From contig NZ_JAKTNR010000003.1 in assembly GCF_022760855.1 (NCBI RefSeq), positions 62,001 to 126,000 of the forward strand: a stretch of 64,000 nucleotides of DNA. Direction: 5' to 3'. Under the pieces are notes generated by a model, which was not told the origin of the DNA, did not search any database, and was given only the letters and a program-made list of their open reading frames with translations. This document shows positions 19,100-30,727 of the stretch, in pieces (positions within the stretch are counted from its first letter, which is position 1; each line of letters begins with the position of its first letter). The DNA comes from Thermus albus (GTDB taxonomy: Bacteria > Deinococcota > Deinococci > Deinococcales > Thermaceae). The position numbers and the translations under genes were made by a program.

Positions 19100-20383
19100 A
19101 TGGACCGAAGGAAGTTCTTTAGGCTCTTAGGTGCAGGAGGCCTATTTGGGCTTCTAAAGGCTAAGGCGCAAACGCCACCTTGGGATGAGGACACCTTCGC
19201 CCCCATGAAGACCTTGGGGGCTCCCCTTTCCGAGTACGGCCAGAGGAGCCCTTTTGAGGAGGGGGTGGTGCGCTATATCTCCCCCAACCTGCGCACCCGG
19301 CACTCGGGGGCGGACTTTGCTCCCCTGGAGAAGCTGGAAGGGGTCATCACCCCTAACGGCCTGCACTTTGAGCGGCACCACGGGGGTGTGCCCCAGGTGG
19401 ACCCGGCCAAGTACCGCCTGGTGATCCACGGCATGGTGGAGAGGCCCTTGGTCTTTACCCTGGAAGATCTGAAGCGTTTCCCTTCCGTGACCCGCACCCA
19501 CTTCATAGAGTGCGCCGGTAACGGGCAAAACGGCTACCGCAACCCCCCGGACCCCCAGCTTACCGCCACCCGGAGCCGGGGCCTGGCCTCCAATGCCAGC
19601 TGGACAGGGGTGCCCTTGGCCTTGCTTCTGAAGGAAGCGGGGGTGAAGCCTGAGGCCAAGTGGCTCATCCCCGAAGGCATGGATGCCGCCGCCTACACCC
19701 GTTCCCTGCCCCTGGAGAAGGCCATGGAGGATGTGCTGGTGGCCTATGCCCAAAACGGCGAGGCCCTGCGCCCCGAGCAGGGCTATCCCGTGCGCCTGGT
19801 GGTGCCCGGCTGGGAGGGGAGTATCCAGGTGAAGTGGCTAAGGCGCATCCTGGTCACCGACCTGCCGGCCATGGCCAAGGACGAGACCAGCGAGTACACC
19901 GACGTGATGGCGGACGGTAAGGTCTGGGCCTTCACCTGGATCATGGACCCCGAGTCCATCATCACCTACCCTTCAGGCCTCCAGCAGATCAAGCCGGGCT
20001 TCCACGAGATCCGCGGCCTGGCCTGGAGCGGGTATGGGCGCATCACCAAGGTGGAGATCTCCTTTGACGAGGGCAAGACCTGGCGGCAGGCTACCCTGGA
20101 ACCCCCGGTGGAGCGCTACGCCTTTGTGCGCTTCAAGATGCCTTGGCACTGGGATGGCAAGGAGGTGGTGCTTTGGAGCCGGGCCTGGGACGAGAAGGGG
20201 AACACCCAGCCTACCCGGGAGGAGTTCTTCAAGAAGTGGGGCCGGAACAATCGCTACCACTACAACGCCATCCAGGCCTGGCGGGTCCTGCCCGACGGCC
20301 GGGTGGTGAACGGGGATAGGCCCTTGGGCCAGCAGGCCTTTGGGCCCGCTGGTGGGTGCGGCGGGGAGGTGTTGGATGGTTAA
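19100..20383 (+). CDS. soxC: SoxC, molybdopterin sulfur dehydrogenase subunit
   Basis: 427-residue sulfite-oxidase-fold protein with a Tat signal (DRRKFFRLLGAGG), the molybdenum-ligand cysteine in HFIECAGNGQNGYR and a C-terminal Mo-co dimerisation domain (KVEISFDEGKTW). In SoxCD it oxidises the SoxY-bound sulfane sulfur by six electrons. The ATG at 19100 has GGAGG 4 nt upstream; an in-frame ATG at 19088 would add four residues. It overlaps soxD by 8 nt. Confidence 0.92.
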   Translation: MDRRKFFRLLGAGGLFGLLKAKAQTPPWDEDTFAPMKTLGAPLSEYGQRSPFEEGVVRYISPNLRTRHSGADFAPLEKLEGVITPNGLHFERHHGGVPQVDPAKYRLVIHGMVERPLVFTLEDLKRFPSVTRTHFIECAGNGQNGYRNPPDPQLTATRSRGLASNASWTGVPLALLLKEAGVKPEAKWLIPEGMDAAAYTRSLPLEKAMEDVLVAYAQNGEALRPEQGYPVRLVVPGWEGSIQVKWLRRILVTDLPAMAKDETSEYTDVMADGKVWAFTWIMDPESIITYPSGLQQIKPGFHEIRGLAWSGYGRITKVEISFDEGKTWRQATLEPPVERYAFVRFKMPWHWDGKEVVLWSRAWDEKGNTQPTREEFFKKWGRNNRYHYNAIQAWRVLPDGRVVNGDRPLGQQAFGPAGGCGGEVLDG

Positions 20384-20924
20384 GCGCGTCCTGGTTCTTT
20401 TGGCCCTTTTGGGTCTGGCCGTGGGGGCCCGGTACAACCTGGGCACCCCCATTTCCGAGGAGTTGGTGGCCCAGTACGACCTTAGGCCCGCGGTCCTCCC
20501 CGATGGCCGGGGACTTCCCCCGGGAGAGGGAAAGGTGGAGGAAGGGGAGCGCATCTACGCGGAAAAGTGCGCCTCCTGCCACGGGGCTCGAGGCGAGGGA
20601 TATCCCTTTAACCGCTTGGTGGCGGAGCCTTTCCCCATCACCCCAGCGACGGAGCCCGCGGAGTTTGCCATCGGCAACTACTGGCAGTACGCCACCACCC
20701 TTTACGACTACATCCGCCGGGCCATGCCCTTTGGGGCCGCGGGTACCTTAACGAACGAAGAGGTCTACCACCTGGTGGCCTTCCTCCTCTACATGAATGG
20801 CATCATTGACGCCCACGAGCCCATCAACCAAAAGACCCTTCCCCAGGTAAAGATGCCCGCCCGGGAGCTTCTAGAGTTGGACCCGGAGACCAAGCGCCGT
20901 TTCCCCTGGCTCACCTTGCCCTAG
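20376..20924 (+). CDS. soxD: SoxD-like cytochrome c
   Basis: 182-residue secreted monoheme cytochrome with a signal peptide (VLVLLALLGLAVGA), CASCH heme site (about 68-72) and a likely methionine ligand in RAMPFGAAG. It is the electron acceptor of SoxC. It is shorter than the diheme SoxD of Paracoccus and holds only one heme. The start lies within the end of soxC after GGGGAGGTG. Confidence 0.9.
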   Translation: MVKRVLVLLALLGLAVGARYNLGTPISEELVAQYDLRPAVLPDGRGLPPGEGKVEEGERIYAEKCASCHGARGEGYPFNRLVAEPFPITPATEPAEFAIGNYWQYATTLYDYIRRAMPFGAAGTLTNEEVYHLVAFLLYMNGIIDAHEPINQKTLPQVKMPARELLELDPETKRRFPWLTLP

Positions 20925-20933
20925 GATGGAGGC

Positions 20934-21602
20934 ATGAGCGTATCCTTGGCGGCGGCCTTTTTTGCGGGGGTGCTTTCCTTTCTCTCCCCGTGTGTCTTGC
21001 CCCTGGTGCCCACCTACCTGGTCTACCTGGGGGGGGAAAGGGGGCGCCCCCTTTTCAACGCCCTCTTCTTCGTGCTGGGTTTCGGCGCGGTGTTCTTCCT
21101 CTTGGGCCTACCCTTTACCTTGCTGGGTGGGCTCCTTTTTGAGCACCGCCAGACCCTGGCCCGGGTAGGGGGTGTAGTTCTCATCCTCTTTGGCCTTTAC
21201 ATGCTGGGGCTGAGGCCTCGCTGGGGGGTAAGCCTCCGCTACGAGGGGGAAACGGCCCGCCCCTTGGGGGCCTTGCTCCTGGGGGCCACCTTGGCCTTGG
21301 GCTGGACCCCTTGCATCGGGCCCATCCTGGGGGCCATCCTCACCCTTACCGCGGTGGGGGGCGGGGTGGGGCTTCTTCTGGCCTATATCTTGGGCCTGGC
21401 GGTGCCCTTTTTGCTGGTGGCCCTTTTCGCTGAGCGCATCAAAGGGTGGCTTAGGCGGGCGGGCCGGCTATCCCACTACGTGGAGCTCTTGGCGGGGGTG
21501 GTGCTCCTCTTGGTGGGGCTTTTGCTCCTCACGGGCACCTATTCCGCCTTGAACACCTTCTTCCTGCGGATCACCCCGGAATGGTTGCAGAAGTACCTCT
21601 AG
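20934..21602 (+). CDS. ccdA: CcdA thiol-disulfide transporter
   Basis: 222 residues, about six membrane segments. Conserved cysteines SFLSPCVLPLVP (helix 1) and GWTPCIGPILG (helix 4) carry reducing electrons across the membrane to CcmG-type and SoxW-type thioredoxins. It starts 9 nt after soxD with GGAGG upstream, linking the Sox and Ccm blocks that both need periplasmic reductant. Confidence 0.92.
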   Translation: MSVSLAAAFFAGVLSFLSPCVLPLVPTYLVYLGGERGRPLFNALFFVLGFGAVFFLLGLPFTLLGGLLFEHRQTLARVGGVVLILFGLYMLGLRPRWGVSLRYEGETARPLGALLLGATLALGWTPCIGPILGAILTLTAVGGGVGLLLAYILGLAVPFLLVALFAERIKGWLRRAGRLSHYVELLAGVVLLLVGLLLLTGTYSALNTFFLRITPEWLQKYL

Positions 21603-21643
21603 GGCGGGTGCTTGGGAGGAGCCTTCTCTTCTAAGATGGAGGC

Positions 21644-22213
21644 ATGTTGCTTCGCCTTCAGGCCATCTCCAAACGCTTTGGTCGGGATTGGGTGGTGCGG
21701 GACCTTTCCTTTACCCTGCAAAGGGGCGAGGTGGTGGCCCTTTTGGGGCCCAACGGCTCGGGGAAGACCACCCTTTTGCGCCTCATGGCGGGGCTCTTAA
21801 AGCCCACCCGGGGGCGGGTGGAACGGGTAGGGCAGGCCCTTTTCCTGGCCAATCCCCCTGCTTTCCACCGCCGCCTCACCGCCCGGGAACACCTCCTTTA
21901 CGACCTGGCCTTTCACGGGAAAAGGGGGGATTGGGAAGGCGCCTTGGCTCGTTTTGGTTTACCCGAGGACTTGCCCCTTCTGGCCTTCTCCAGCGGCATG
22001 AGGAAGCGGCTGGCCTTGGCCCGGCTTACCCTGCTTCAGCCCGACATTTGGCTTTTGGACGAGCCGGAAACCGCCTTGGACCGGGAGGGACGGGGGCTTT
22101 TGCTGGCCACCCTGGCCGAGGCCCGCAAGGGGGCGGGGATCGTTTTGGCCACCCACGACCGCCACCTGGCGGAGGAGGTGGCGGACCGGGCCCTGGAACT
22201 GGGGGCGGCATGA
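21644..22213 (+). CDS. ccmA: Heme exporter ATPase CcmA
   Basis: 189-residue ABC ATPase: LLGPNGSGKTTLL (Walker A), SSGMRKRLALARL (signature) and WLLDEPETALD (Walker B). With CcmB it powers release of holo-CcmE in system I cytochrome c maturation. A GGAGGC site precedes the ATG. The length is normal for this compact family. Confidence 0.9.
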   Translation: MLLRLQAISKRFGRDWVVRDLSFTLQRGEVVALLGPNGSGKTTLLRLMAGLLKPTRGRVERVGQALFLANPPAFHRRLTAREHLLYDLAFHGKRGDWEGALARFGLPEDLPLLAFSSGMRKRLALARLTLLQPDIWLLDEPETALDREGRGLLLATLAEARKGAGIVLATHDRHLAEEVADRALELGAA

Positions 22214-22266
22214 GGGTTCCCGCCAAGGGATGGCCGCAGGTTGCTGGCGGCGGTAGGGTAGGAGCG

Positions 22267-22932
22267 GTGAAGCGGGTTTTTCTTTTGGCCTTACGGGACC
22301 TGCGCCTCGAGGTGCGGGACCGTGCCGGGCTCCTTTCTGTTTTGGCCTTCTTCGCCGTAATGCTCTTCATCATGGCCTTGGCCTTGGGGCCGGAGGAGGC
22401 CGCCTTGCGGCGGGCGGCCCCTGGGGTGCTTTGGGTGGCCTTGGCCTTTGGGAGCACCCTGCTTTCCACCCGGGCCTTTGCCCTCGAGGTGGAGGAGGGC
22501 ACCCTGGACGATCTTCTCCTGACCCCAGGGGGAAAGGAGTGGATCTACTTCGGCAAGCTGCTTTTCCAGATGCTCCTTTTGCTTCCCCTGGCCCTTTTGT
22601 CCCTCTTCATGGCGGCAGGCCTTTTTTATCTGCCTTTAGAGCGCCTCCTCTCCCTCTTTCTGACCCTGGCCCTTGGGGTTTTGGGCTACGCCAGCGTGGC
22701 CACCTTTTACGCTGGCCTCCTGGCCCGCCTCAGGGGACGGGAGGTGCTTTTGCCCCTACTCCTCTTTTCCCTGGTGGTGCCGGTGGTGCTTTCCGCCGTC
22801 CGGGCCACCCTGGGCTTGGTGGAGGGGCTACCCCTAGGGGAGGTGGCCCCTTGGTGGCAGCTCCTTTTGGTCTTTGATGTGGTCTACCTTACCGCCAGCG
22901 CCCTCCTTTTCCCTTTGGTTATGGAAGGTTAG
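22267..22932 (+). CDS. ccmB: Heme exporter membrane subunit CcmB
   Basis: 221-residue integral membrane protein with about six hydrophobic helices and the CcmB core REVLLPLLLFSLVVPVVL. GTG 22267 has TAGGAG upstream and gives the usual VKRVFLLALRDLRLE start. An ATG at 22210 overlapping the ccmA stop is in frame and would add 19 Gly/Pro-rich residues, so the start is not certain. Confidence 0.88.
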   Translation: MKRVFLLALRDLRLEVRDRAGLLSVLAFFAVMLFIMALALGPEEAALRRAAPGVLWVALAFGSTLLSTRAFALEVEEGTLDDLLLTPGGKEWIYFGKLLFQMLLLLPLALLSLFMAAGLFYLPLERLLSLFLTLALGVLGYASVATFYAGLLARLRGREVLLPLLLFSLVVPVVLSAVRATLGLVEGLPLGEVAPWWQLLLVFDVVYLTASALLFPLVMEG

Positions 22933-23001
22933 AGCCTAGGGTGTGGAGGCCACAGATTTTTAATGCCCCCCTTGGCTATGCTAAGGGCTATGGAGGTCAA
23001 G

Positions 23002-23688
23002 ATGCTAAAGGCGGCGCAGCCCAACCAGCCTGATGCCCTCACCTGGGTTTTTCTGGGGTTAGGGTTTCTGCTTCTCCCCATCGGACTTTACCTGGCCCTT
23101 TCCGCCCCCCCGGACGTGAACCAGGGGTATTTGGTCCGCATCATGTACCTGCACGTGCCCGGGGCCTGGTTGGGGTATTTGGCCTTTTTCGTCACCTTCC
23201 TCTACTCCCTCCTCTACCTCTTCCGCCAAGACCCCCGGTACGACCGGGTGGCCAGCGCCAGCGCCGAAATCGGCCTGGTCTTCATGGGGCTTGCCCTGGT
23301 GACGGGGATGCTCTGGGCCCGGCCCACCTGGGGGGTCTACTGGACCTGGGAGCCCCGGCTTACCACCACCGCCATCCTCTTCGCCGTCTATGTGGGTTAC
23401 TTCCTCCTTAGGGGGGCCATAGAGGACCCCGAGCTGCGGAGAAAAGCGGCGGCGGCGGTGGGCATCCTGGGCTTCATCAACGTGCCCATCAGCTACATGT
23501 CGGTGAAGTGGTGGCGAAGCCTGCACCAGACCCAGTCCATAGACCTCACCACCGGCAAGATCCACATGGACCCGGCCATGCTTCAGGCCTTGCTTTTCAA
23601 CCTCTTCGTCTTCACCCTCCTCTACCTGGGCTTTGTCCGTTTCCGCTCCCTATTGGCTGCCATGGAGGCCCGCAAGGAGGAGGCATGA
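23002..23688 (+). CDS. ccmC: Heme handling protein CcmC
   Basis: 228 residues, six membrane helices. The tryptophan-rich heme-handling motif is WGVYWTWEPRLTT, where the usual Asp of WxWD is Glu. The flanking heme-ligand histidines lie in YLHVPGAW and WRSLHQ. CcmC loads heme onto CcmE. ATG 23002 is chosen because GGAGG lies 5 nt upstream; two earlier in-frame ATGs (22963 and 22990) lack such a site. Confidence 0.92.
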   Translation: MLKAAQPNQPDALTWVFLGLGFLLLPIGLYLALSAPPDVNQGYLVRIMYLHVPGAWLGYLAFFVTFLYSLLYLFRQDPRYDRVASASAEIGLVFMGLALVTGMLWARPTWGVYWTWEPRLTTTAILFAVYVGYFLLRGAIEDPELRRKAAAAVGILGFINVPISYMSVKWWRSLHQTQSIDLTTGKIHMDPAMLQALLFNLFVFTLLYLGFVRFRSLLAAMEARKEEA

Positions 23689-23783
23689 GCGAGGTCTTCG
23701 TCACCTGGGTCTACGCCCTCACCTACCTCACGGTCTTCGGCTACCTGGCCTACCTCTTTTGGCGTTACCGGAGGACGCGATGA
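23685..23783 (+). CDS. ccmD: CcmD, small membrane protein of heme handling
   Basis: 32 residues with one membrane helix and a basic tail (LFWRYRRTR), typical of CcmD. It lies exactly where CcmD belongs, overlapping ccmC (4 nt) and ccmE (4 nt), with AAGGAGGAGG upstream. CcmD helps release heme-loaded CcmE from CcmABC. Confidence 0.85.
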   Translation: MSEVFVTWVYALTYLTVFGYLAYLFWRYRRTR

Positions 23784-24208
23784 AGGCGAAGTACTTGATC
23801 GGCCTCTTGCTGATCCTGGGGGCCTTGGCCTACCTCATCTTTGGCGGCTTGGGCCAGAACCTGGTCTACTTCCTCACCCCCTCCGAGTACCTCCAGGACC
23901 AGGCCCGCTACCAAAACCGCCCCGTGCGCTTGGGGGGTTTGGTGAAGGAGGGGACGGTCCGCTACGACAAGGACCAGCTGGAGCTGCGCTTTATCCTCAC
24001 CGACGGGGTGGCGGAGGTGCCGGTGGTGCACAAGGGTACACCTCCGGGCATGTTCAAGGAGGGGCAGGGGGTGGTGGTGGAAGGACGCTTTGGGGAAGGG
24101 GTCTTCCACGGGACCAATCTCTTGGTAAAGCACTCGGAAACCTACCAGGCGCCCAAGGCGGGCTGGACCCCGGAGGAAGTGCGCAAGCTGATTGAGGAGG
24201 CCAAATGA
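23780..24208 (+). CDS. ccmE: Heme chaperone CcmE
   Basis: 142 residues: an N-terminal anchor (KAKYLIGLLLILGALAYLIF), a beta-barrel OB fold and the heme-binding histidine in LVKHSETY, close to the canonical KH(D/S)ExY. It carries heme covalently from CcmC to CcmF. It overlaps ccmD and ccmF by 4 nt each. Confidence 0.94.
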   Translation: MKAKYLIGLLLILGALAYLIFGGLGQNLVYFLTPSEYLQDQARYQNRPVRLGGLVKEGTVRYDKDQLELRFILTDGVAEVPVVHKGTPPGMFKEGQGVVVEGRFGEGVFHGTNLLVKHSETYQAPKAGWTPEEVRKLIEEAK

Positions 24209-26136
24209 CCCCAGCCCTTCTTGGCAACCTGGGTGTGAGCCTGGCCCTAGCCTTTAGCCTCCTGGGCCTGGCCCTTTCCCTTCTCGCCTACCACCAAGGG
24301 GACGGGCGCTTTTTAAGAGGGGCCAAGGCTTTGGTGGCCCCTGCCTTCTTGGCGGCTTTGGCTGCCTTCTTAGCCCTGGAATGGGCCCTCCTCACCCATG
24401 ACTTCAGCGTGGCCTACGTGGCCCGCAACCACTCGGTCCAGGACCCCCTTTGGGTCACCCTGGTAACCCCCTGGGCGGCCCTCGAGGGGAGCATCCTCCT
24501 TTGGGGGCTCCTGCAGACCCTTTACACCTTCCTGGCTAGCCGCAAGCCCCTGGACCCCTGGCGGGCCTCCTTGGTGCTGGCGGTGCTCTTCGGCATCCAG
24601 GTCTTCTTCTTCGGGGTCATGGCCACCATCGCCAGTCCCTTCCAGACCCTCCCCAACCCCCCGGCGGACGGCACTGGGCCCAACCCCCTCCTGCAGAACC
24701 ACTGGATGATGGCGGTCCACCCGGTCCTCATGTACCTGGGCTTCGTGGGCCTCAGCGTGCCCTTTGCCTATGCGGTAGCGGCCATGGTGGTGCGCCGCTA
24801 CCAAACCTGGGTGGGGGAGACCCGCTGGTGGACCCTGATCGCCTGGGGCTTCCTCACCGCGGGTAAGGTGGCGGGGATGTGGTGGAGCTATGAGGTCCTG
24901 GGCTGGGGTGGGTACTGGGCCTGGGACCCGGTGGAAAACGCCTCTTTCATCCCGTGGCTTTTGGCCACTGCCTTCTTGCACACCGCCATCGTCCAGGAGA
25001 CCCGGGGGGCTTTCAAGGCTTGGAACTTCGCCTTTGTCACCCTAGCCTTTGCCGCCACGGTGCTGGGCACCTTCCTCACCCGTAGCGGGGTGATCCAGTC
25101 GGTGCACGCCTTCGCCGAGGGGCCGGTGGGGCCCGCCTTCTTGGGGGCCTTCCTCTTCTTCACCGCCTTGGGCTTGGGCCTCCTTTCCCGGGTGAGCCGG
25201 GAGGTGCGGGACACCGTGGTCTTCCGGCCCCTTTCCCGGGAGGGGGCCTTGCTCTTGGGGGCCTTTTTCTTCGCCGGCTGGGCCTTGGTGGTGGTGTTGG
25301 GCACCTTTTACCCCCTGTTGGTGGAGGCCTTTGCCGGGGCCAAGGTGAGCGTGGGGGCGCCCTTTTTCAATCAGGTTTCCGCACCCATAGGGGCGGGGAT
25401 CCTCCTCCTCATGGGGGTGGGGCCCCTCTTGCCTTGGCGGAGGCCTAGGGCGGAGGTGTTCCGCAACCTTTACCTCCTCCTGGGGGTTCTCCTTTTGGGC
25501 ACCTTGGGGGGACTCCTTCGGGACTGCACCTTGGGGGCCTCCTTGGCGGTGGGGCTTTTCCTCTACAACACGGCCGCCATCCTCCTCCTAGTGCGGGAGG
25601 GGGTCCTGGCCCGGGTGAAGGCGGGGCTTTCCCCATGGGGCTTCTTGGAGAACCGCAGGCGGGTGGGGAGCTTGGTGGTGCACTTTGCCGTGGCCCTCAT
25701 GGGGCTTGGCATTGTCTTCAGCCAGACCTACCGCTTGGAAAGCGAGAAGACCCTTTACCGGGGCCAGGCCTGGGAGGTGGGGGGGGTGCGCATGGAGTTT
25801 TTGGGCGTGCGGGCCCTGGACGAGGGAAGGCGGTTTGCCGTGGAGGCTTCCTTGCGCACGGACCGCTTCGGGGAGGTGCGGCCCAGGCTTCACTTCTACC
25901 CTCAGATGAACGCCCCCCTACCGGCCCCTAGGGTGGTCTATACCCCAGGCAACGACTACTACTTCCTCCTCATGGACTTTGACCGGGAAAAGGGGGAGTG
26001 GGCCTCCATCCGGCTCATCGTCACCCCCATGGTCTTTTGGATGTGGGTGGCAGGGTCGCTTTTAGCCTTGGGGACCCTCTACATCCTGTGGCCGGTGGTT
26101 AAACGGGCGGAGCTCGAGGGGGTGAGCCCGGCGTGA
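24205..26136 (+). CDS. ccmF: Cytochrome c heme lyase CcmF
   Basis: 643-residue multi-spanning protein. The WWD-type motif is WGGYWAWDPVENASF (about 232-246), with nearby histidines in NHWMMAVHPVLMYLG. Late periplasmic loop and final helix follow. CcmF with CcmH ligates heme from CcmE to apocytochromes such as the Sox cytochromes upstream. Length is typical. Confidence 0.94.
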   Translation: MTPALLGNLGVSLALAFSLLGLALSLLAYHQGDGRFLRGAKALVAPAFLAALAAFLALEWALLTHDFSVAYVARNHSVQDPLWVTLVTPWAALEGSILLWGLLQTLYTFLASRKPLDPWRASLVLAVLFGIQVFFFGVMATIASPFQTLPNPPADGTGPNPLLQNHWMMAVHPVLMYLGFVGLSVPFAYAVAAMVVRRYQTWVGETRWWTLIAWGFLTAGKVAGMWWSYEVLGWGGYWAWDPVENASFIPWLLATAFLHTAIVQETRGAFKAWNFAFVTLAFAATVLGTFLTRSGVIQSVHAFAEGPVGPAFLGAFLFFTALGLGLLSRVSREVRDTVVFRPLSREGALLLGAFFFAGWALVVVLGTFYPLLVEAFAGAKVSVGAPFFNQVSAPIGAGILLLMGVGPLLPWRRPRAEVFRNLYLLLGVLLLGTLGGLLRDCTLGASLAVGLFLYNTAAILLLVREGVLARVKAGLSPWGFLENRRRVGSLVVHFAVALMGLGIVFSQTYRLESEKTLYRGQAWEVGGVRMEFLGVRALDEGRRFAVEASLRTDRFGEVRPRLHFYPQMNAPLPAPRVVYTPGNDYYFLLMDFDREKGEWASIRLIVTPMVFWMWVAGSLLALGTLYILWPVVKRAELEGVSPA

Positions 26137-26693
26137 GGCTTCCCATGGGGAGCAGCGTGAGAAACTGGCTTTGGCTCCTTTTGGTCCTGGCCCTGGGAGG
26201 CCTTTTCTACTGGGGGATGCAGCGCAACCCCAAGGAGCTCCCCTCGGTGCTGGCCCAGGAGCGCCGTCCGGCTCCGGACTTCACCTTGCCGGTCCTTCCC
26301 CCTTACCGGGAAGAGTGGGGGGAGGCCCTAAGGCTTTCCGATTACCTAGGGAAAAAGCCCATTGTGCTAAACTTCTGGGCCAGCTGGTGCTACCCTGCTT
26401 GTTACGAGGAGGCCCCGGTCCTCGAGGCCACCTGGCGCCGGTATAAGGACCAGGTACTCTTCCTGGGCATCAACACCCAGGACAAGGAAGGGGAGGCCCT
26501 GCGCTTCATCCAGCAGTTTGGCCTCACCTTCCCCCAAGTGTTTGACCCTCGAGGCCGGGTGGGGGTGGACTACGGGATGTACGGGGTGCCGGAAACTTTT
26601 GTTATAGATGGGGAAGGCCGGGTAGTGGTCCGGCATGCGGGGGCCATAGACGAGGCTACCTTGGAGAAGTATTTGAAGGAGGTGCTGCGGTGA
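26133..26693 (+). CDS. ccmG: Thiol-disulfide protein CcmG/DsbE
   Basis: 186 residues: N-terminal anchor (LWLLLVLALGGLFYW) and a TlpA-like thioredoxin fold (APDFTLP, NFWASWC, GVPETFVID). The active site reads WCYPACYEE, with three residues between the cysteines instead of two (CX3C). The flanking family residues are intact, so this is unlikely to be an error of frame. It should keep apocytochrome cysteines reduced for heme attachment, fed by CcdA. Confidence 0.9.
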   Translation: MRLPMGSSVRNWLWLLLVLALGGLFYWGMQRNPKELPSVLAQERRPAPDFTLPVLPPYREEWGEALRLSDYLGKKPIVLNFWASWCYPACYEEAPVLEATWRRYKDQVLFLGINTQDKEGEALRFIQQFGLTFPQVFDPRGRVGVDYGMYGVPETFVIDGEGRVVVRHAGAIDEATLEKYLKEVLR

Positions 26694-27136
26694 ATCGCTG
26701 GCAGGCCGTTATGGGGGTTTGGGTTTTCCTCCTCCTGGCCCTGGGGGTCTTGGCCCAGGAAAGCCCCGCCTCCCCGCCCCCCGACCTTTCCCCTGAGGTC
26801 TTCGCCATCGCCCGAGAGCTCCGCTGCCCCGTGTGCCAAGGGGAGTCGGCGGCGGAGAGCAACTCCGGCGTGGCGGTGGAGATGCGCCGCCTCATCGCCG
26901 AGATGCTAGGGGAGGGCAAGACCAAGGACGAGATCAAGGCCTTCTTTGTGGACCGGTATGGGGAGTGGATCCTCTACGAGCCTCCCAAACGGGGGGTAAC
27001 CCTTTGGGTCTGGCTGTTGCCGGTATTGGGCCTGATCCTTTTGGGCCTGGGGCTTTTCGCCTACTTCCGCCCCAAGAAGCCCCTGCCCCCGGAGCTATTG
27101 GAGGAGGCGGAGCGCCGCCTGAAGGAGCCCCAATGA
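26690..27136 (+). CDS. ccmH: Cytochrome c maturation protein CcmH
   Basis: 148 residues: signal sequence, the redox motif ELRCPVCQGES (about 45-55), a helical bundle and a C-terminal membrane helix (VWLLPVLGLILLGLGLF). CcmH presents or resolves apocytochrome disulfides with CcmG and CcmF. It overlaps its neighbours by 4 nt on both sides. Confidence 0.92.
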   Translation: MNRWQAVMGVWVFLLLALGVLAQESPASPPPDLSPEVFAIARELRCPVCQGESAAESNSGVAVEMRRLIAEMLGEGKTKDEIKAFFVDRYGEWILYEPPKRGVTLWVWLLPVLGLILLGLGLFAYFRPKKPLPPELLEEAERRLKEPQ

Positions 27137-28109
27137 TTCCCACCCTTATCTTTTTGGCCCTGTTTCTCTTGGGGCTTTTCCTGGCCCTACGGCCCCTTTG
27201 GGGCCCCAAGGAGCCCTTCCCCGAGCCCCCTAGGCGGGAGGAGCTCCTAAGGGAGTTGGAGGTCCTTAAGGAAGAGGTGCAAAACCTGGAGGGGGAGGAG
27301 AAGAAGCTGGCCTTGGCCCGGATGGTGGGGTTGGAAAGGGCCTTAGAGGGCTGGCGCCCCCCAGAGCCCCGTCCCCTTAACCCGTGGCCGGTGGCCTTGG
27401 CCCTGGGGGTGGTGGTCCTCCTGGGGGTGGGGCTTTGGCGCTACACCCTGCCCAGGCTTCCCGGGGAGACCACGGTGACCGCCAGGGCCGAAGCGCGGGA
27501 GCTTAAGGCCCTGCAGGACAAGGCCAAGCGCACCGGGGAGGTGGCGGACCTTCTGGCCTGGGGGAGGCGGGCCTATGAGCTCCAGGCCTTGGACCAGGCG
27601 GCGGAGGCTTACCTGGAGGTCCTCAAGAAGGACCCTAGGAACGTGGAGGCGGTGCGCCGGGTGGGGATCCTCCTTTTCATGGGGGGGAGGCCCGATGAGG
27701 CGGAGATGTTCCTAGAGATCGCCCAGCACGCGGACCCCAAGGCGGCGGAGGGCTGGCTTTTCCTGGGGAACCTCTACTTCCAAAAGGGCGAGATGCAGGA
27801 GGCCATCGCCGCCTGGGAGAAGTACCTGGAGGTGGGGGGGGAGGCCCGGGAGAGGGTGGAGGGCCTCATCGCCATGGCCCGGGCCCAGGCCCAGGGGGGG
27901 AAGGATGGGAAGAGCGTCTACCAGGCCCGTTGCGCCGCCTGCCATGGGGCAGAGGCGCAAGGGGGCCTTGGGCCTAAGCTCCAGGGAAACCCCATCCTGA
28001 GGGTTCCGGAGGCTGTGAGGGAGATCGTGCTGAAGGGCCGGGGCCAGATGCCGGCGGTGCCCTTGGACGAGGGAGAGCTGAAGGCCCTTCTGGACTACCT
28101 GTCTAGCCT

Positions 28110-28113
<4 letters not shown>
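27133..28113 (+). CDS. CcmI-like TPR protein fused to a cytochrome c domain
   Basis: 326 residues. The CcmI part has two N-terminal membrane helices (residues 1-20 and about 78-96) flanking a charged helix, then TPR repeats (about 140-245: AYLEVLKKDPRNVEAV, GNLYFQKGEMQEAIAAWEKYL). The last 75 residues are a c-type cytochrome with CAACHGAEAQGG and a methionine ligand region GQMPAVP. CcmI chaperones apocytochrome c, so a cytochrome domain on the chaperone is odd. The reading frame is continuous. Confidence 0.85.
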
Positions 28114-30365
<2,252 letters not shown>

Positions 30366-30423
30366 AGTGGGGGTGTGCTACACTTAGGCCTGGTCTGCCC
30401 CTAAGGGGCACGAGGGGAGAACG

Positions 30424-30717
30424 ATGGCGCAGAAGAAGCCTAAGAAGAACCTTTCCGCTCTCAAGCGGCACCGGCAGTCCTTGAAGCGCAGGCTCCGCAA
30501 CAAGGCCAAGAAGTCGGCCATCAAGACCCTGAGCAAGAAGGCCGTTCTCTTGGCGCAGGAGGGCAAGGCGGAGGAAGCCGTGAAGATCCTGCGCCAGGCG
30601 CAAAGCCTTATAGATAAGGCGGCCAAGGGCTCTACCTTGCACAAGAACGCGGCTTCCCGCAGGAAGTCCCGGCTGATGCGCAAGGTGCAGAAGTTCCTTT
30701 CTGCCGTGAGCGCCTAG
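30424..30717 (+). CDS. rpsT: 30S ribosomal protein S20
   Basis: 97-residue, lysine/arginine-rich helical protein ([19 protein letters not shown]) that binds 16S rRNA. TACACT at about 30379 with a TTGCCC-like -35 18 nt upstream is a likely promoter. A small hairpin (TGCCCCT/AGGGGCA, 30396-30410) lies before the GAGGGGAG site and might mediate autoregulation. It is followed 10 nt later by thx. Confidence 0.96.
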
Positions 30718-30727
30718 GAGGAAGAGG

